A stretch of DNA of 64,000 nt from contig OZ231127.1 of the NCBI GenBank assembly GCA_965153355.1, forward strand, positions 66,154,001-66,218,000, written 5' to 3'. The stretch comes from Flaccisagitta enflata (Eukaryota > Chaetognatha > Sagittoidea > Aphragmophora). Shown here one piece after another: positions 49,800 through 63,531 of this stretch (position 1 is its first letter; every line of letters begins with the position of its first letter). The notes below the pieces were generated by a model. It was not told the DNA's origin, made no database searches, and saw nothing but the letters and a program-made list of their open reading frames with translations. A program made the translations under genes and the position numbers.

Positions 49800-52700
49800 G
49801 TCAAAAGAAATGTCTCTACGGATGTCTCTACAAATGTCTACAAATGTCGCTAAAAATGTCGCTACAAATGTCTACCATTCTAAATGAAGGTCTGACCCTG
49901 GGGAAAAATGGTTGTGGCTCCTGTGACATTAGTCTGCATATCCACGTGTGTGTGTGTATGTGTGTGTAGCAAAATCCCCCTTCAAAACCCCTGCCTTGAA
50001 AGCCCCAACCTTTCCCCCTTTGGGTGGTTGTAAAAGTCCTTGTTATGTTTCAGCCCTCCTTACAAGACATCTCTAAGTCACATTTAGTTTGAACCACCAC
50101 CCTCCCCCACCATCACCCATTTTGGTGTTTTGAATTATTAAATCCCTTGAACTTAAAGGTATTGAAACGGCAATATGCAAATGAGATTTTTGTACAATGT
50201 CTCTACAAATGTCTCTACAAATGTCTCTACAAATGTCTCTACAAATGTCGCTACAAATATCTACAATTCTAAATGGAGGTCTGTCCTTGAGGAATAATAT
50301 TTGGAGCTCCTGGGATATGCATCTGCATATCTGCGTGTGTGTGTTTGTGTCACAAAATCCCCCTTCAAAACCCCTGCCTGGAAAGCCCCAACCTTTCCCC
50401 CTTCGGGTGGTTGTAAAAGTCCTTGTTATGTTTCAGCCCTCCTTACAAGACATCTCTAAGCCAGATTCAGTTTGAACCACCACCCTCCCCCACCACCACC
50501 CATTTTGGTGTTTTGAATTATTAAATCCCTTGAACTTAAAGGTATTGAGACGGCATTATGCAAATGAGATTTTTGTACAATGTCTCTACAAAAGTCTCTA
50601 CAAATGTCTCTACAAATGTCTCTACAAATGTCGCTACAAATGTCGCTACAAATATCTTCAATTCAAAATGAAGGTCTGACCTTGAGGAAAAATGTTTGGG
50701 GCTCCTGGGACATGCATCTGCATAACCGCGTGTGTGAGTGTTTGTGTCACAAAATCCCCCTTCAAAACCCCTGCCTGGAAAGCCCCAACCTTTCCCCCTT
50801 CGGGTGGTTTTAAAAGTCCTTGTTATGATTCAGCCCTCCTTACAAGATATCACTAAGTCACATTCAGTTTGAACCACCACCCTCCCCCACCACCACCCAT
50901 TTTGATGTTTGAATTATTAAATCCCTTGAACTTAAAGGTATTGAAACGGCAATATGCAAATGAGATTTTTGTACAATGTCTCTACAAATGTCTCTACAAA
51001 TGTCTCTACAAATGTCTCTACAAATGTCGCTACAAATATCTATAATTCTAAATGAAGGTCTGTCCTTGAGGAAAAATATTTGAAGCTCCTGGGATATGCA
51101 TCTGCATATCTACGTGTGTGTGTTTGTGTCACAAAATCCCCCTTCAAAACCCCTGCCTGGAAAGCCCCAACCTTTCCCCCTTCGGGTGGTTGTAAAAGTC
51201 CTTGTTATGTTTCAGCCCTCCTTACAAGACATCTCTAAGCCAGATTCAGTTTGAACCACCACCCTCCCCCACCACCACCCATTTTGGTGTTTTGAATTAT
51301 TAAATCCCTTGAACTTAAAGGTATTGAGACGGCATTATGCAAATGAGATTTTTGTACAATGTCTCTACAAAAGTCTCTACATATGTCTCTACAAATGTCT
51401 CTACAAATGTCGCTACAAATATCTACAATTCAAAATGAAGGTCTGACCTTGAGGAAAAATGTTTGGGGCTCCTGGGACATGCATCTGCATAACCGCGTGT
51501 GTGAGTGTTTGTGTCACAAAATCCCCCTTCAAAACCCCTGCCTGGAAAGCCCCAACCTTTCCCCCTTAGGGTGGTTTTAAAAGTCCTTGTTATGATTCAG
51601 CCCTCCTTACAAGATATCACTAAGTCACATTCAGTTTGAACCACCACCCTCCCCCACCACCACCCATTTTGGTGTTTTGAATTATTAAATCCCTTGAACT
51701 TAAAGGTATTGAAACGGCAATATGCAAATGAGATTTTTGTACAATGTCTCTACAAATGTCTCTACAAATGTCTCTACAAATGTCGCTACAAATATCTACA
51801 ATTCTAAATGGAGGTCTGTCCTTGAGGAATAATATTTGGAGCTCCTGGGATATGCATCTGCATATCTGCGTGTGTGTGTTTGTGTCACAAAATCCCCCTT
51901 CAAAACCCCTGCCTGGAAAGCCCCAACCTTTCCCCCTTCGGGTGGTTGTAAAAGTCCTTGTTATGTTTCAGCCCTCCTTACAAGACATCTCTAAGCCAGA
52001 TTCAGTTTGAACCACCACCCTCCCCCACCACCACCCATTTTGGTGTTTTGAATTATTAAATCCCTTGAACTTAAAGGTATTGAGACGGCATTATGCAAAT
52101 GAGATTTTTGTACAATGTCTCTACAAAAGTCTCTACAAATGTCTCTACAAATGTCTCTACAAATGTCGCTACAAATGTCGCTACAAATATCTACAATTCA
52201 AAATGAAGGTCTGACCTTGAGGAAAAATGTTTGGGGCTCCTGGAACATGCATCTGCATAACCGCGTGTGTGAGTGTTTGTGTCACAAAATCCCCCTTCAA
52301 AACCCCTGCCTGGAAAGCCCCAACCTTTCCCCCTTCGGGTGGTTTTAAAAGTCCTTGTTATGATTCAGCCCTCCTTACAAGATATCACTAAGTCACATTC
52401 AGTTTGGACCACCACCCTCCCCCACCACCACCCATTTTGGTGTTTTGAATTATTAAATCCCTTGAACTTAAAGGTATTGAAACGGCAATATGCAAATGAG
52501 ATTTTTGTACAATGTCTCTACAAATGTCTCTACAAATGTCTCTACAAATGTCTCTACAAATGTCGCTACAAATATCTACAATTCTAAATGAAGGTCTGTC
52601 CTTGAGGAAAAATATTTGAAGCTCCTGGGATATGCATCTGCATATCTACGTGTGTGTGTTTGTGTCACAAAATCCCCCTTCAAAACCCCTGCCTGGAAAG

Positions 52701-53130
52701 CCCCAACCTTTCCCCCTTCGGGTGGTTGTAAAAGTCCTTGTTATGTTTCAGCCCTCCTTACAAGACATCTCTAAGCCAGATTCAGTTTGAACCACCACCC
52801 TCCCCCACCACCACCCATTTTGGTGTTTTGAATTATTAAATCCCTTGAACTTAAAGGTATTGAGACGGCATTATGCAAATGAGATTTTTGTACAATGTCT
52901 CTACAAAAGTCTCTACAAATGTCTCTACAAATGTCTCTACAAATGTCGCTACAAATGTCGCTACAAATATCTACAATTCAAAATGAAGGTCTGACCTTGA
53001 GGAAAAATGTTTGGGGCTCCTGGGACATGCATCTGCATAACCGCGTGTGTGAGTGTTTGTGTCACAAAATCCCCCTTCAAAACCCCTGCCTGGAAAGCCC
53101 CAACCTTTCCCCCTTCGGGTGGTTTTAAAA
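49800..53130. repeat. satellite array, ~385 bp units in ~770 bp dimers
   Basis: Each unit has (TGTCTCTACAAA)n, then TCTACAATTCTAAATGAAGG, CTCCTGGGACATGCATCTGC, GTGTGTGTGTTTGTGTCACA, ATCCCCCTTCAAAACCCCTG, CACCACCCATTTTGGTGTTT and CAATATGCAAATGAGATTTT. Anchor positions are about 50183, 50566, 50962, 51345, 51730, 52101, 52498 and 52881. Two unit types alternate: GAAACGGCAATATG with GCCAGATTC, and GAGACGGCATTATG with AAAAGTCTC and GATATCAC. Short frames starting MSLQMSLQM are artefacts of the 12 bp core. Confidence 0.9.
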
Positions 53131-53144
53131 GTGTCTTTACATAT

Positions 53145-53280
53145 GTGGGCAGGGGCGGTAATTTAGGTGACCAAATTTTTTGGGAAGGAGCAGTCGGGCA
53201 AAAAAAAAAAAGTAAAGTGTGACGGTCGGACGGACCAACAAACTGACAAAGCGGAGTGAAGAGTTGCGTAGCATGCAACT
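53145..53280 (-). mobile_element. hairpin-ended short element, copy 11
   Basis: Minus-strand head AGTTGCATGCTACGCAACTC; the tail is truncated at GCCCACATATG. Its start coincides with the break in the satellite unit. Confidence 0.7.
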
Positions 53281-53413
53281 AAAAATAGAAGTCCACGTTG
53301 GGAGCTGCATAGATGTGTTCTCAAAGGTCACTTCTTATGTCTCTAAAAAGTCTCTCTGAAAGTCTCTACAAATGTCTCTACAAATATCTCTATAAATGTC
53401 TCTATAAATGTCT

Positions 53414-54241
<828 letters not shown>

Positions 54242-54543
54242 ATAAATGTCTCTACAAATGTCTCTACAAATGTCTCTACAAATGTCTCTACAAATGTCTC
54301 TACAAATAGCTCTACGAATGTCTCTACAAATGTCTCTACAAATGTCTCTACAAATGTCGCTACAAATATCTACAATTCAAAATGAAGGTCTGACCTTGAG
54401 GAAAAATGTTTGGGGCTCCTGGGACATGCATCTGCATAACCGCGTGTGTGAGTGTTTGTGTCACAAAATCCCCCTTCAAAACCCCTGCCTGGAAAGCCCC
54501 AACCTTTCCCCCTTCGGGTGGTTTTAAAAGTGTCTTTACATAT

Positions 54544-54679
54544 GTGGGCAGGGGCGGTAATTTAGGTGACCAAATTTTTTGGGAAGGAGCAGTCGGGCAA
54601 AAAAAAAAAAGTAAAGTGTGACGGTCGGACGGACCAACAAACTGACAAAGCGGAGTGAAGAGTTGCGTAGCATGCAACT
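54544..54679 (-). mobile_element. hairpin-ended short element, copy 12
   Basis: Tandem-duplicated partner of copy 11 with no visible difference. Confidence 0.7.
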
Positions 54680-54812
54680 AAAAATAGAAGTCCACGTTGG
54701 GAGCTGCATAGATGTGTTCTCAAAGGTCACTTCTTATGTCTCTAAAAAGTCTCTCTGAAAGTCTCTACAAATGTCTCTACAAATATCTCTATAAATGTCT
54801 CTATAAATGTCT

Positions 54813-55635
<823 letters not shown>

Positions 55636-55639
55636 ATAA

Positions 55640-56560
55640 ATGTCTCTACAAATGTCTCTACAAATGTCTCTACAAATGTCTCTACAAATGTCTCTACAAA
55701 TAGCTCTACGAATGTCTCTACAAATGTCTCTACAAATGTCTCTACAAATGTCGCTACAAATATCTACAATTCTAAATGAACGTCTGACCTTGAGGAAAGA
55801 TATTTGGGGCTCCTGGGACATGCATCTGCATATCCGCGTGTGTGGGTGTTTGTGTCACAAAATCCCCCTCTAAAACCCCTGCCTGGAAAGCCCCAACCTT
55901 TCCCCCTTCGGGTGGTTGTAAAAGTCCTTGTTATGTTTCAGCCCTCCTTACAAGACATCTCTAAGCCAGTTTCAGTTTGAACCACCACCCTCCCCCACCA
56001 CCACCCATTTTGGTGTTTTGAATTATTAAATCCCTTGAACTTAAAGGTATTGAGACGGCATTATGCAAATGAGATTTTTGTACGTCTCTACAAAAGTCTC
56101 TACAAAAGTCTCTACAAATGTCTCTACAAATGTCTCTACAAATATCGCTACAAATATCTACAATTCTAAATGAACGTCTGACCATGAGGAAAGATATTTG
56201 GGGCTCCTGGGACATGCATCTGCATATCCGCCTGTGTGTGTGTTTGTGTCACAAAATCCCCCTTCAAAACCCCTGCCTGGAAAGCCCCAACCTTTCCCCC
56301 TTCGGGTGGTTGTAAAAGTCCTTGTTATGTTTCAGCCCTCCTTACAAGACATCTCTAAGTCACATTCAGTTTGAACCACCACCCTCCCCCACCACCACCC
56401 ATTTTGGTGTTTTGAATTATTAAATCCCTTGAACTTAAAGGTATTGAAACGGCAATATGCAAATGAGATTTTTGTATAAAGTCTCTACAAATGTCGCTAC
56501 AAATGTCAGTAGATTTGTCTCTACAAATCTCTCTATAAAAATCTCTACCAATGTCGATAA
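55640..56560. repeat. satellite units continuing
   Basis: Two more ~385 bp units with longer 12 bp cores, grading at 56480-56560 into degenerate CTCTACAAATGTCG. Confidence 0.85.
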
Positions 56561-56659
56561 AAATGTTGTTGAAGAAAAAATGGTTGGGGCTTCTGGAGCT
56601 TGAATCTGTATATCCATGTGCGTGTGTAACAAAATCCCCCTTCCAAAACCCCTGCCTTA

Positions 56660-57220
56660 AACGCCCCAACCTTATTCTCTTGCTCATAAAATTTTATTGC
56701 AATAGCATGGTCTTAATATACTTTATTTTTTAGATAATGGCTAAAATTGTTCACATGTAATTATTGTAATCATAATCTACATGGCTTTAAGTAGTTGTAT
56801 GCAAATTTTCATGCTTTGTGCCAGAAAAGCTGAGTCATCAACCGACTGGCCTATCCCTCGCTGCCTCTTGGTTCTGTCTGTTTTTATCTGATTCTCACTC
56901 GTTGTTTGTTCCTTCTTGTCCTATGCTTCCTCTTGGTTTTGTCTGACTTTATCTGATTCTCACTTGTCCTTTGTTCCTGTTTGTGTTGTAAAAATTTCTG
57001 CCACTCCTTGGTCAACTTCATTTTAGGTAGCTTTTCTTTCTCTTGACTGATCATTCTGGCCTTTACTTCTCATTTGCTCTTCCCTCTTTTTTCCCTTGTT
57101 TTTTTTTACAAGTGGAATGAACCATGCCTACGCAAAGGATCACGTTATATCTCCTCTTTCTCCATGAGTCCGCTGATATCGGCTTTTTAGATCTCTTTTT
57201 CAACCTTCTATACAACATAA
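56660..57220. other. unique spacer within the satellite
   Basis: AT-rich, with a local duplication of CTTGGTTYTGTCTGNYTTTATCTGATTCTCACT (56865-56910 and 56930-56970). No gene seen. Confidence 0.45.
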
Positions 57221-57221
57221 C

Positions 57222-57396
57222 AAGGCTGGATACACGGCCACCCCAGTGGCGTGTGGGTGGGCACGGGCGGTAATTTGGGTCACTGGATCATTTGGGAAGG
57301 AGCAGTGGGGCAAAAAAAAGCAAAAAACAAAAAAAGTAAAGTGTGACGGATGGACGGACCAACAAAGCAGAGTGTAAAGTTGCGTAACACGCAACT
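57222..57396 (-). mobile_element. hairpin-ended short element, copy 13
   Basis: Full length. Minus-strand head AGTTGCGTGTTACGCAACTT, tail GGGTGGCCGTGTATCCAGCC. It is followed by the same CACGTTGGGAGCTGCATAGA flank as copies 11 and 12, so all three share an ancestor insertion. Confidence 0.75.
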
Positions 57397-57469
57397 AAAA
57401 ATATAAGACCACGTTGGGAGCTGCATAGATGTGTTCTCAAAGGTCGCTTCTTATGTCTCTAAAAAGTCT

Positions 57470-58205
57470 CTCTGAAAGTCTCTACAAATGTCTCTACAAA
57501 TGTCTCTACAAATGTCTCTACAAATGTCTCTACAAATGTCTCTACAAATGTCGCTACAAATATCTACAGTTTTAAATAAAAGTCTGACCTTGAAGAAGAA
57601 TTGTTGGGGCTCCTGAGACATGCGTCTGCATATCCATGTGTGTGTATGTGTGTCACAAAATCCCCCTTCAAAACCCCTGCCTTGAAAGCCCCAACCTTTA
57701 TCCCCTTCGGGTGTTTGTCAAAGTCCTTATTATGTTTCAGCCCTCCTTACAAGACATCTCTAAGTCACATTCAGTTTGAACCACCACCCTCCCCCACCAC
57801 CACCCATTTTGGTGTTTTGAATTATTAGATCCCTTGAACTTAAAGGTATTAAAACGGCAATATGCAAATGAGATTTTTGTAAATGTCTCTACAAATGTCT
57901 CTACCAATGTCTCTACAAATGTTGCTACAAATGTCGCTACAAATGTCTACAATTCTAAATGAAGGTCTGACCTTGAGGAAATATGGTTGTGGCTCCTGGG
58001 ACATGCATCTGCATATCCACGTGTGTGTGTGTGTGTGTGTATGTATGTGTGTGTGTGTGTGTAACAAAATCCCCCTTCAAAACCCCTGCCTTGAACGCCC
58101 CAATCTTCCCCCTTTGGGCAGTTGTCAAAGTCCTTGTTATGTTTTGGCCCTCCTTACGACACATCTCTAAGTCACATTCAGTTTGAACCACCACCTTCCC
58201 CCACA
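57470..58205. repeat. satellite units, more diverged
   Basis: Two units with a (GT)n expansion at 58020-58062. The end breaks off in CCACCACCTTCCCCCAC. Confidence 0.85.
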
Positions 58206-58434
58206 ACTGTCTGTAAACATGTACCCACCACCAACCTAGGGTATGGGTCATGGGCAGGGACCAATATTTTCCCCGTTTCGTGGCCCCAAAATAGCACTAT
58301 GAAATACCTCGTTTTTTTTTTTTTCACCATTGTTGTTACGCATTTTACAGGCGTTTTCAAGGGTCTTTCACACTTTCAAGCCCCCAACCAATATCAAATA
58401 ATCCGTTCAAGCCAGTTTTGTTGTGCTCAGTAGG

Positions 58435-58560
58435 CGAGGACATTTGTAGAGACATTTGTAGAGACATTTACAAAAATCTCATTTGCATATTGTCGTTTCA
58501 ATACCTTTAAGTTCAAGGGATTTAATAATTCAAAACACCAAAATTGGTGGTGGCATTTAT
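58435..58560 (-). repeat. inverted fragment of the satellite unit
   Basis: CATTTGTAGAGACATTTGTAG, CTCATTTGCATATTGTCGTT and TTCAAGGGATTTAATAATTC are the reverse complement of the unit end. Confidence 0.8.
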
Positions 58561-58579
58561 TGTGTCTAAGAAAGCTTCT

Positions 58580-59010
<431 letters not shown>

Positions 59011-59284
59011 ACTTTCATATTCATTGTCTTTTTCTCGCTTAGTCTTATTGGCTCTCTCAAGCTTACTTTAATTCTCTCTCTAACTTACTAAGGGTTTGCA
59101 GCTCATATGCCAGAAAAAAGGAAAAAACGACGAAGATGAATAACGCATAAATTCTGCGCATTCTGGTGTCTCGATTCGTTTTACGTTATGAAACATATCG
59201 TCTTTCTAAGTTACAGTGAAGTTGATATGCAATGGACTGCCGACGACTATATCAACTATGTCGGAAACTACTGGTCTCGCTCAA

Positions 59285-59830
59285 TAAATGGCTAAAAAAG
59301 TAGCCACGAAAGTCGCCACAAAAGTCGCCACAAAAGTCGCCACAAAAGTCGCCACAAAAGTCGCTACAAAAGTCGCTACAAAAGTCGCTACAAAAGTCGC
59401 TACAAAAGTCTCTACAAATGTCGTCACAAAATTCGCTACAAAAGTCGCCGAAAAGGTCGCTAAAAAAGTCGCTACAAAAGTCGCTACTTAAGTCGCTCTA
59501 AAGTCTCTACAACAAAAGTCTCTACAAATCTCGTCACAAAAGTCTACAAAAGTCGCATACATAAGTCGTAAAAATCGCATCTAAAAAAGTCGCTACAAAA
59601 GTCGCCTTTCGCTAGTCGTCTACCAAAGTCGCTACAAAAGTCGCCACATAAGTCGCCACAATTGTTGATAAAAAAGTCGCTACAAAAGTCTCTACATAAG
59701 TCTCTACAAAAGTCTCTACAAAAGTCGCCACAAAAGTCTCTAAAAAAGTCTCTACAAAAGTCGCTACTAAAGTCGCTACTAAAGTCGCATACCTCTCTAC
59801 AATTGTCTCTACAAATCTCTCCGCAGCTTT
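59285..59830. repeat. 12 bp array AAAAGTCGCYAC
   Basis: About 40 units, with AAAAGTCTCTAC variants in the second half. It is the inverse of the array at 7297-7545. Confidence 0.9.
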
Positions 59831-59939
59831 ACAAAACGGCTGACTGGCTAGTCTCATTTGCATATTGTTGTCAACATCTGCATCTATTGCAAAATCATTA
59901 TTAAATCCCCTTTCTCTATTTTTGTCTGTCCATATGTCT

Positions 59940-60130
59940 CTATAGATATCTCTACAATGTCTCTACAGATGTCTCTACAAATGTCTCTACAAATGTCTCT
60001 ACAAATGTCTCTACAAATGTCTCTACAAATGTCTCTACAAATGTCTCTACAAATGTCTCTACAAATGTCTCTACAAATGTCTCTACAAATGTCGCTACCA
60101 ATGTCGCTACTTTTCTCTACAAACGTACCC
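59940..60130. repeat. 12 bp array ATGTCTCTACAA
   Basis: About 14 near-perfect units with no satellite unit attached upstream. A fragment with CTCATTTGCATATTGTCGTC and CCCCCTTTAAAACCCCTGCC follows at 60177-60260. Confidence 0.9.
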
Positions 60131-60269
60131 ACAATTATCTTACTTATTGAACCCGCTGCCCACGGCGGATTCAACAATCTCATTTGCATATTGTCGTCAA
60201 ATTTTATGATTCCTGCAAAATCCCCCTTTAAAACCCCTGCCTAAAAAGCCCCAACCTTTCCCCCTTTTG

Positions 60270-60395
60270 TGGGTACCTTTGTAGAGATCTTTGTGGAGAC
60301 ATTTGTAGAGACGTATGTAGCGACATTTGTAGAGACATGTAGCGACATTTGTAGCGACTTTTGTAGCGACATTTGTAGAGACAATCGTAGAGATT
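60270..60395 (-). repeat. inverted 12 bp array
   Basis: TTTGTAGAGACA and TTTGTAGCGACA units in the opposite orientation, ending 10 bp from the donor of the minus-strand exon. Confidence 0.85.
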
Positions 60396-60403
60396 TTCCT
60401 TAC

Positions 60404-60583
60404 CAGGCCTGACCGGGAAGTGGACCCTCTTGGGGAGGTAAAGGAGTATCATCATTAATCATTCGATTTAACCAGCTGGTGTTTGCGCCAAGAGAATTTT
60501 CAATCATCTTTAATGGATACAAGGAAATCAGAAAGTTGCTCAGATTCCGACTCACAGTAATAAATGTGAATGTCATGATTCCA
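60404..60583 (-). CDS. internal exon of an unknown minus-strand gene
   Basis: A 180 bp open exon between acceptor CTTTCCTTCCAG and donor G-GTAAGG, phase 2 on both sides. It reads GIMTFTFITVSRNLSNFLIS, LYPLKMIENSLGANTSWLNR, then MINDDTPLPPQEGPLPGQA. The splice sites are excellent and the composition is clearly protein-like, with a hydrophobic segment followed by a polar loop. I do not recognise the family, and no neighbouring exon was found in the repeats on the 3' side. Confidence 0.5.
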
Positions 60584-61083
60584 CTGGAAGGAAAGACTGG
60601 TAAAGCAGACAAACAAAAATTGTTTTGTACTTTTGTCATATGACTTACTTAAATTTTCTGAAACAATTCGATCGCGAGCTGCATCTCTTTTACCTATTGT
60701 ATTTGCCAGGTACAGTATACAGAGGAGTTTTCACGTGATTAGAGCCATTTTGAGTGACATCACCTTTGGGCAGTGGCCCTGAAGGCGCCGATGACCAATT
60801 CATTCACATATTATTATATGTTACTATAGGCCCAAATCCCAACCTCAAGACTTGCATCCAAAACCCAAGGCCTAGATCCTAACCTCAAGGTCTAAATCCA
60901 AGTCCCAAGGCGTAAATATCAGCTTTGGTGCTTAAAACTCAAACCTTTGGCCCTGAATTCCAGTTTCTAAGCCCAACTTTCCGCCTCAGATTAAGAATAA
61001 GTCATAGGTCCCTTTGAGGCCTCTGCCTCTTTCACCATCTCATCCCAACATATAGAAACTTGGGGGCAACGGGTGCTGCTGAC
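60584..61083. other. spacer with degenerate CCCAAGGCCT repeats
   Basis: No gene. 60770-60790 (GGGCAGTGGCCCTGAAGG) resembles the palindrome end at 23258, and 60830-61000 is a degenerate tandem region. Confidence 0.4.
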
Positions 61084-61350
61084 TAAGGTTGGGGGATCGG
61101 TGATTCGCCGCCGAAAAAACGGTGGAGTGATTGCCAATTTTCACTGATTCGGTGATTTGGATTTTCGGTTTTTCACCGGTTTTCCCTTCCATGCTCAAGC
61201 TGCTCTTTTCATAGCTTTTTTTCACCTTCATGCAGAGGGGAATGCGCATATGTTGGGACAATATTTCCGATTTTTACAAAAAAAAAATCTGAAATAAATC
61301 CCTGATTCAGTACCTCATCCCAGTTTCACTCAGTGCGTCTTTTTTGTTTC

Positions 61351-61538
61351 TTGCCAAGCTACTCTATAAGAGGGTGTGTCCCTTAGAAGGTCTGCCTGTC
61401 TGAAAAGCTAAAATTTAGGTGACGCAAAATTGACCAGCAAAGCGATTTTCAGCATTACTGCCCCTGCCATGCCACAATACAGCCCCTGTCCACTTCTGCC
61501 CATCTACATTACTGCCCCTGCCCACCTGTAAGCGACTA
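61351..61538 (+). mobile_element. hairpin-element variant inside the TIR element
   Basis: GCCAAGCTACTCTATAAGAG head remnant and ACTGCCCCTGCCCACCTGTA tail with a duplicated ACTGCCCCTGCC unit; poorly conserved. Confidence 0.4.
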
Positions 61539-62400
61539 CAGAAGGAACTATTATGAGAGTTGTGGATGGATCAAATGTTTTAGCACCCCCCCTCAAAGCC
61601 CACGCTATATGTATTGCTTCTTTTCCTCTAATCTGGGCAGTGATTTATACCTTAGGTAAGACAATTTTTTTATTCAGGCTTTTTTTGAGACTTCCTCAAG
61701 AATTTCCATAACTAGCTTTTTTACACTAAAATTCTTTTTTAAAGCTCTAAAAATGGGAAAAATTAAAGATTTGGAAAGGTTTTTGGTGGAATTTTCAAAA
61801 ATCACCTTGGTGAAAAGAATTTGTATTCATCTAAGGTGTAAACCACTACCCAAAATAAAGAAATATAAACAATATTGTGAGCTGTAAGGGGGGCGCTTCA
61901 ATGTTGGTCCCTCCACACCTTTTGTAATGGTTCCTTCTGTACTTATAGGCTGTGTATCCAAAGGAATGCCAACACTGTTCAAAGTTTGTGATGCATGCCT
62001 AGTTCTTATTCTACTGTTTCTATTTGTTGTGCACTTCCATTGTATCAATTCTGTTATCTTCAATGGGAAAAAAAAGAAGGTAACAGATTGAAGACTGAAG
62101 AGGAGAAAAAAAAAAGAAAAAAAAAGAAGAAAATAAAGAAGAGAGAGGGAGGGGGTAGGGAGAGGGAGAGAGGGAGAGAGAGAGGCAGAGTAACTGACAT
62201 CAAGAAACAGTTCATGAGACATACAGTGTATACACTAAGACAATTATGAAGAAAAAATTTCATCTTTAGACCATGGCGTCAGAGTGTGAGGGGCTAAAGG
62301 ATTGTGCACAACATACACATATCTTGATCAGTTTTAGCTAGCAAGTGATGGAGGATGCTGCAGTATAACAAATGACGCAGGGTCACAGTATCATTGTGGA

Positions 62401-62571
62401 TAGGTGGGCAGGGGCATGCAACCCCCACCCTCTCCCACCCCATCCTTACTCTCACGCACTAACATTCACAACTGTATCATCATAAATGCACATTTTCACG
62501 TTTATAAGACAAGCATGACCAATGGACCAAAGGACTGACAAAGCCTCTTATAGAAGTGCGTATCCGCAACT
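62401..62571 (-). mobile_element. hairpin-element variant inside the TIR element
   Basis: Minus-strand head AGTTGCGGATACGCACTTCT then ATAAGAGGCTTTGTCAGTCC; the tail ends TGCCCCTGCCCACC. It is close to 40610-40727. Confidence 0.55.
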
Positions 62572-62834
62572 AAAAATCACTGAAAAAAAACGGAAAAAAC
62601 GGTGGTGGAAATGGAAAATCGCCGAAAATTGGGGGTGATTGAAAAGCCGAGTCACTCCCAACCTTACTGCTGACCGTCTAACGCTTTTGCGACTATTGTA
62701 ACTTTTGGGGATGTGTCCGACGGTCCGAAAAGGAAGATAGGCCAGTTGGTAATTAGGTCCGTCCGTCCATATCCATCTTATTTCTTCAACTCTACATTTT
62801 CATAGATCTCTTAATATCGCCTTTATTTCTCATT

Positions 62835-63044
62835 TCACATTTCACTATTTTTACTGTAGTTCACGTCTATGCCTCTATGACTGAGCGTTTTATGTCTCCA
62901 TGTTCCAAGAGGACGCATGAAAATCCTCATTAAGTTAAGGAGTTGCCCGCTATGTTCCGCTTGATTACTCATAAAGGACGGTCGCAATAAAGCCGTCACG
63001 TTAACTTGTGTAGCTGCAGGATTTGGCCGCCAGTCGCTTTGCAT
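62835..63044 (-). CDS. candidate minus-strand exon
   Basis: From ATG at 63044 the frame reads MQSDWRPNPAATQVNVTALL, then RPSFMSNQAEHSGQLLNLMR, and ends near DVNYSKNSEM-stop. GC content is higher than the surroundings. There is no clear donor and no known domain; it could start the gene that includes the exon at 60583. Confidence 0.3.
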   Translation of the reverse strand: MQSDWRPNPAATQVNVTALLRPSFMSNQAEHSGQLLNLMRIFMRPLGTWRHKTLSHRGIDVNYSKNSEM

Positions 63045-63371
63045 TGTCACATTGATGAAAAAAAAGATAACAAAATACAAACAAAAGATAAACAAAGCGA
63101 AGGTATTCAATTGTGGTCTCGGACAAAAGAATTTTTTTTTACTCAAGAAATGGTCAATGGTTGAAACAGGAAGACCCCGTTGCTTTCGAAGATTAAAACG
63201 TCGATGAATATCAAGAAATTGAGAGAAAAAAATCACCACCAATTGCGTTACATTGTCCCTGTCTGTACTATAAAGTTGAGAACATAAAATTGGATCATGG
63301 TGACTTAAAACTTAAACTGTATGTTTGACATAGCGAGCGTGTCAGATGGATTGCATGAAACTCTGGTCTAC

Positions 63372-63380
63372 TATATATAT
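63372..63380 (+). promoter_or_regulatory. possible TATA box
   Basis: TATATATAT in CTACTATATATATGCCGAAG, about 140 bp before an ATG with a good donor. Confidence 0.3.
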
Positions 63381-63514
63381 GCCGAAGTCTTTTTGGAGTT
63401 TTGTTTAGTTTATCTTATCCATTCTCCAGAGCAATTTTCACTGTCCTGTCTGGTTTTCGCCCGAGGATGATATTTCGCTAATTTTTAAAGGGAATTAAAT
63501 CCGACTATCTCATA

Positions 63515-63531
63515 ATGAATTCCAAACTTCA
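63515..63531 (+). CDS. possible first coding exon running out of the window
   Basis: ATGAATTCCAAACTTCA followed by GTGAGT gives MNSKL and a phase 2 end. A TATA-like box lies upstream. Nothing downstream in the window could be matched to it. Confidence 0.2.

Larger units (their letters stand above)
61084..62666. mobile_element. 1.58 kb TIR element with 8 bp target duplication (hAT-like)
   Basis: The ends TAAGGTTGGG and CCCAACCTTA are inverted. Subterminal CGAAAA/ACGGT motifs are also inverted (61100-61160 and 62590-62650). CTGCTGAC lies directly outside both ends (61076-61083 and 62667-62674). An 8 bp duplication is typical of hAT and P superfamilies. No transposase frame is present, so the copy is non-autonomous. 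It contains two hairpin-element relatives and a purine tract. Confidence 0.8.

Noticed and set aside
49800-53130. CRISPR-like regular repeats
   Set aside because: The repeats are contiguous or carry the same spacer each time, there are no unique spacers and no cas genes, and the DNA is eukaryotic.
61827-62222. Minus-strand 131-residue frame
   Set aside because: Lies in a non-autonomous transposon and is mostly a translated purine tract.
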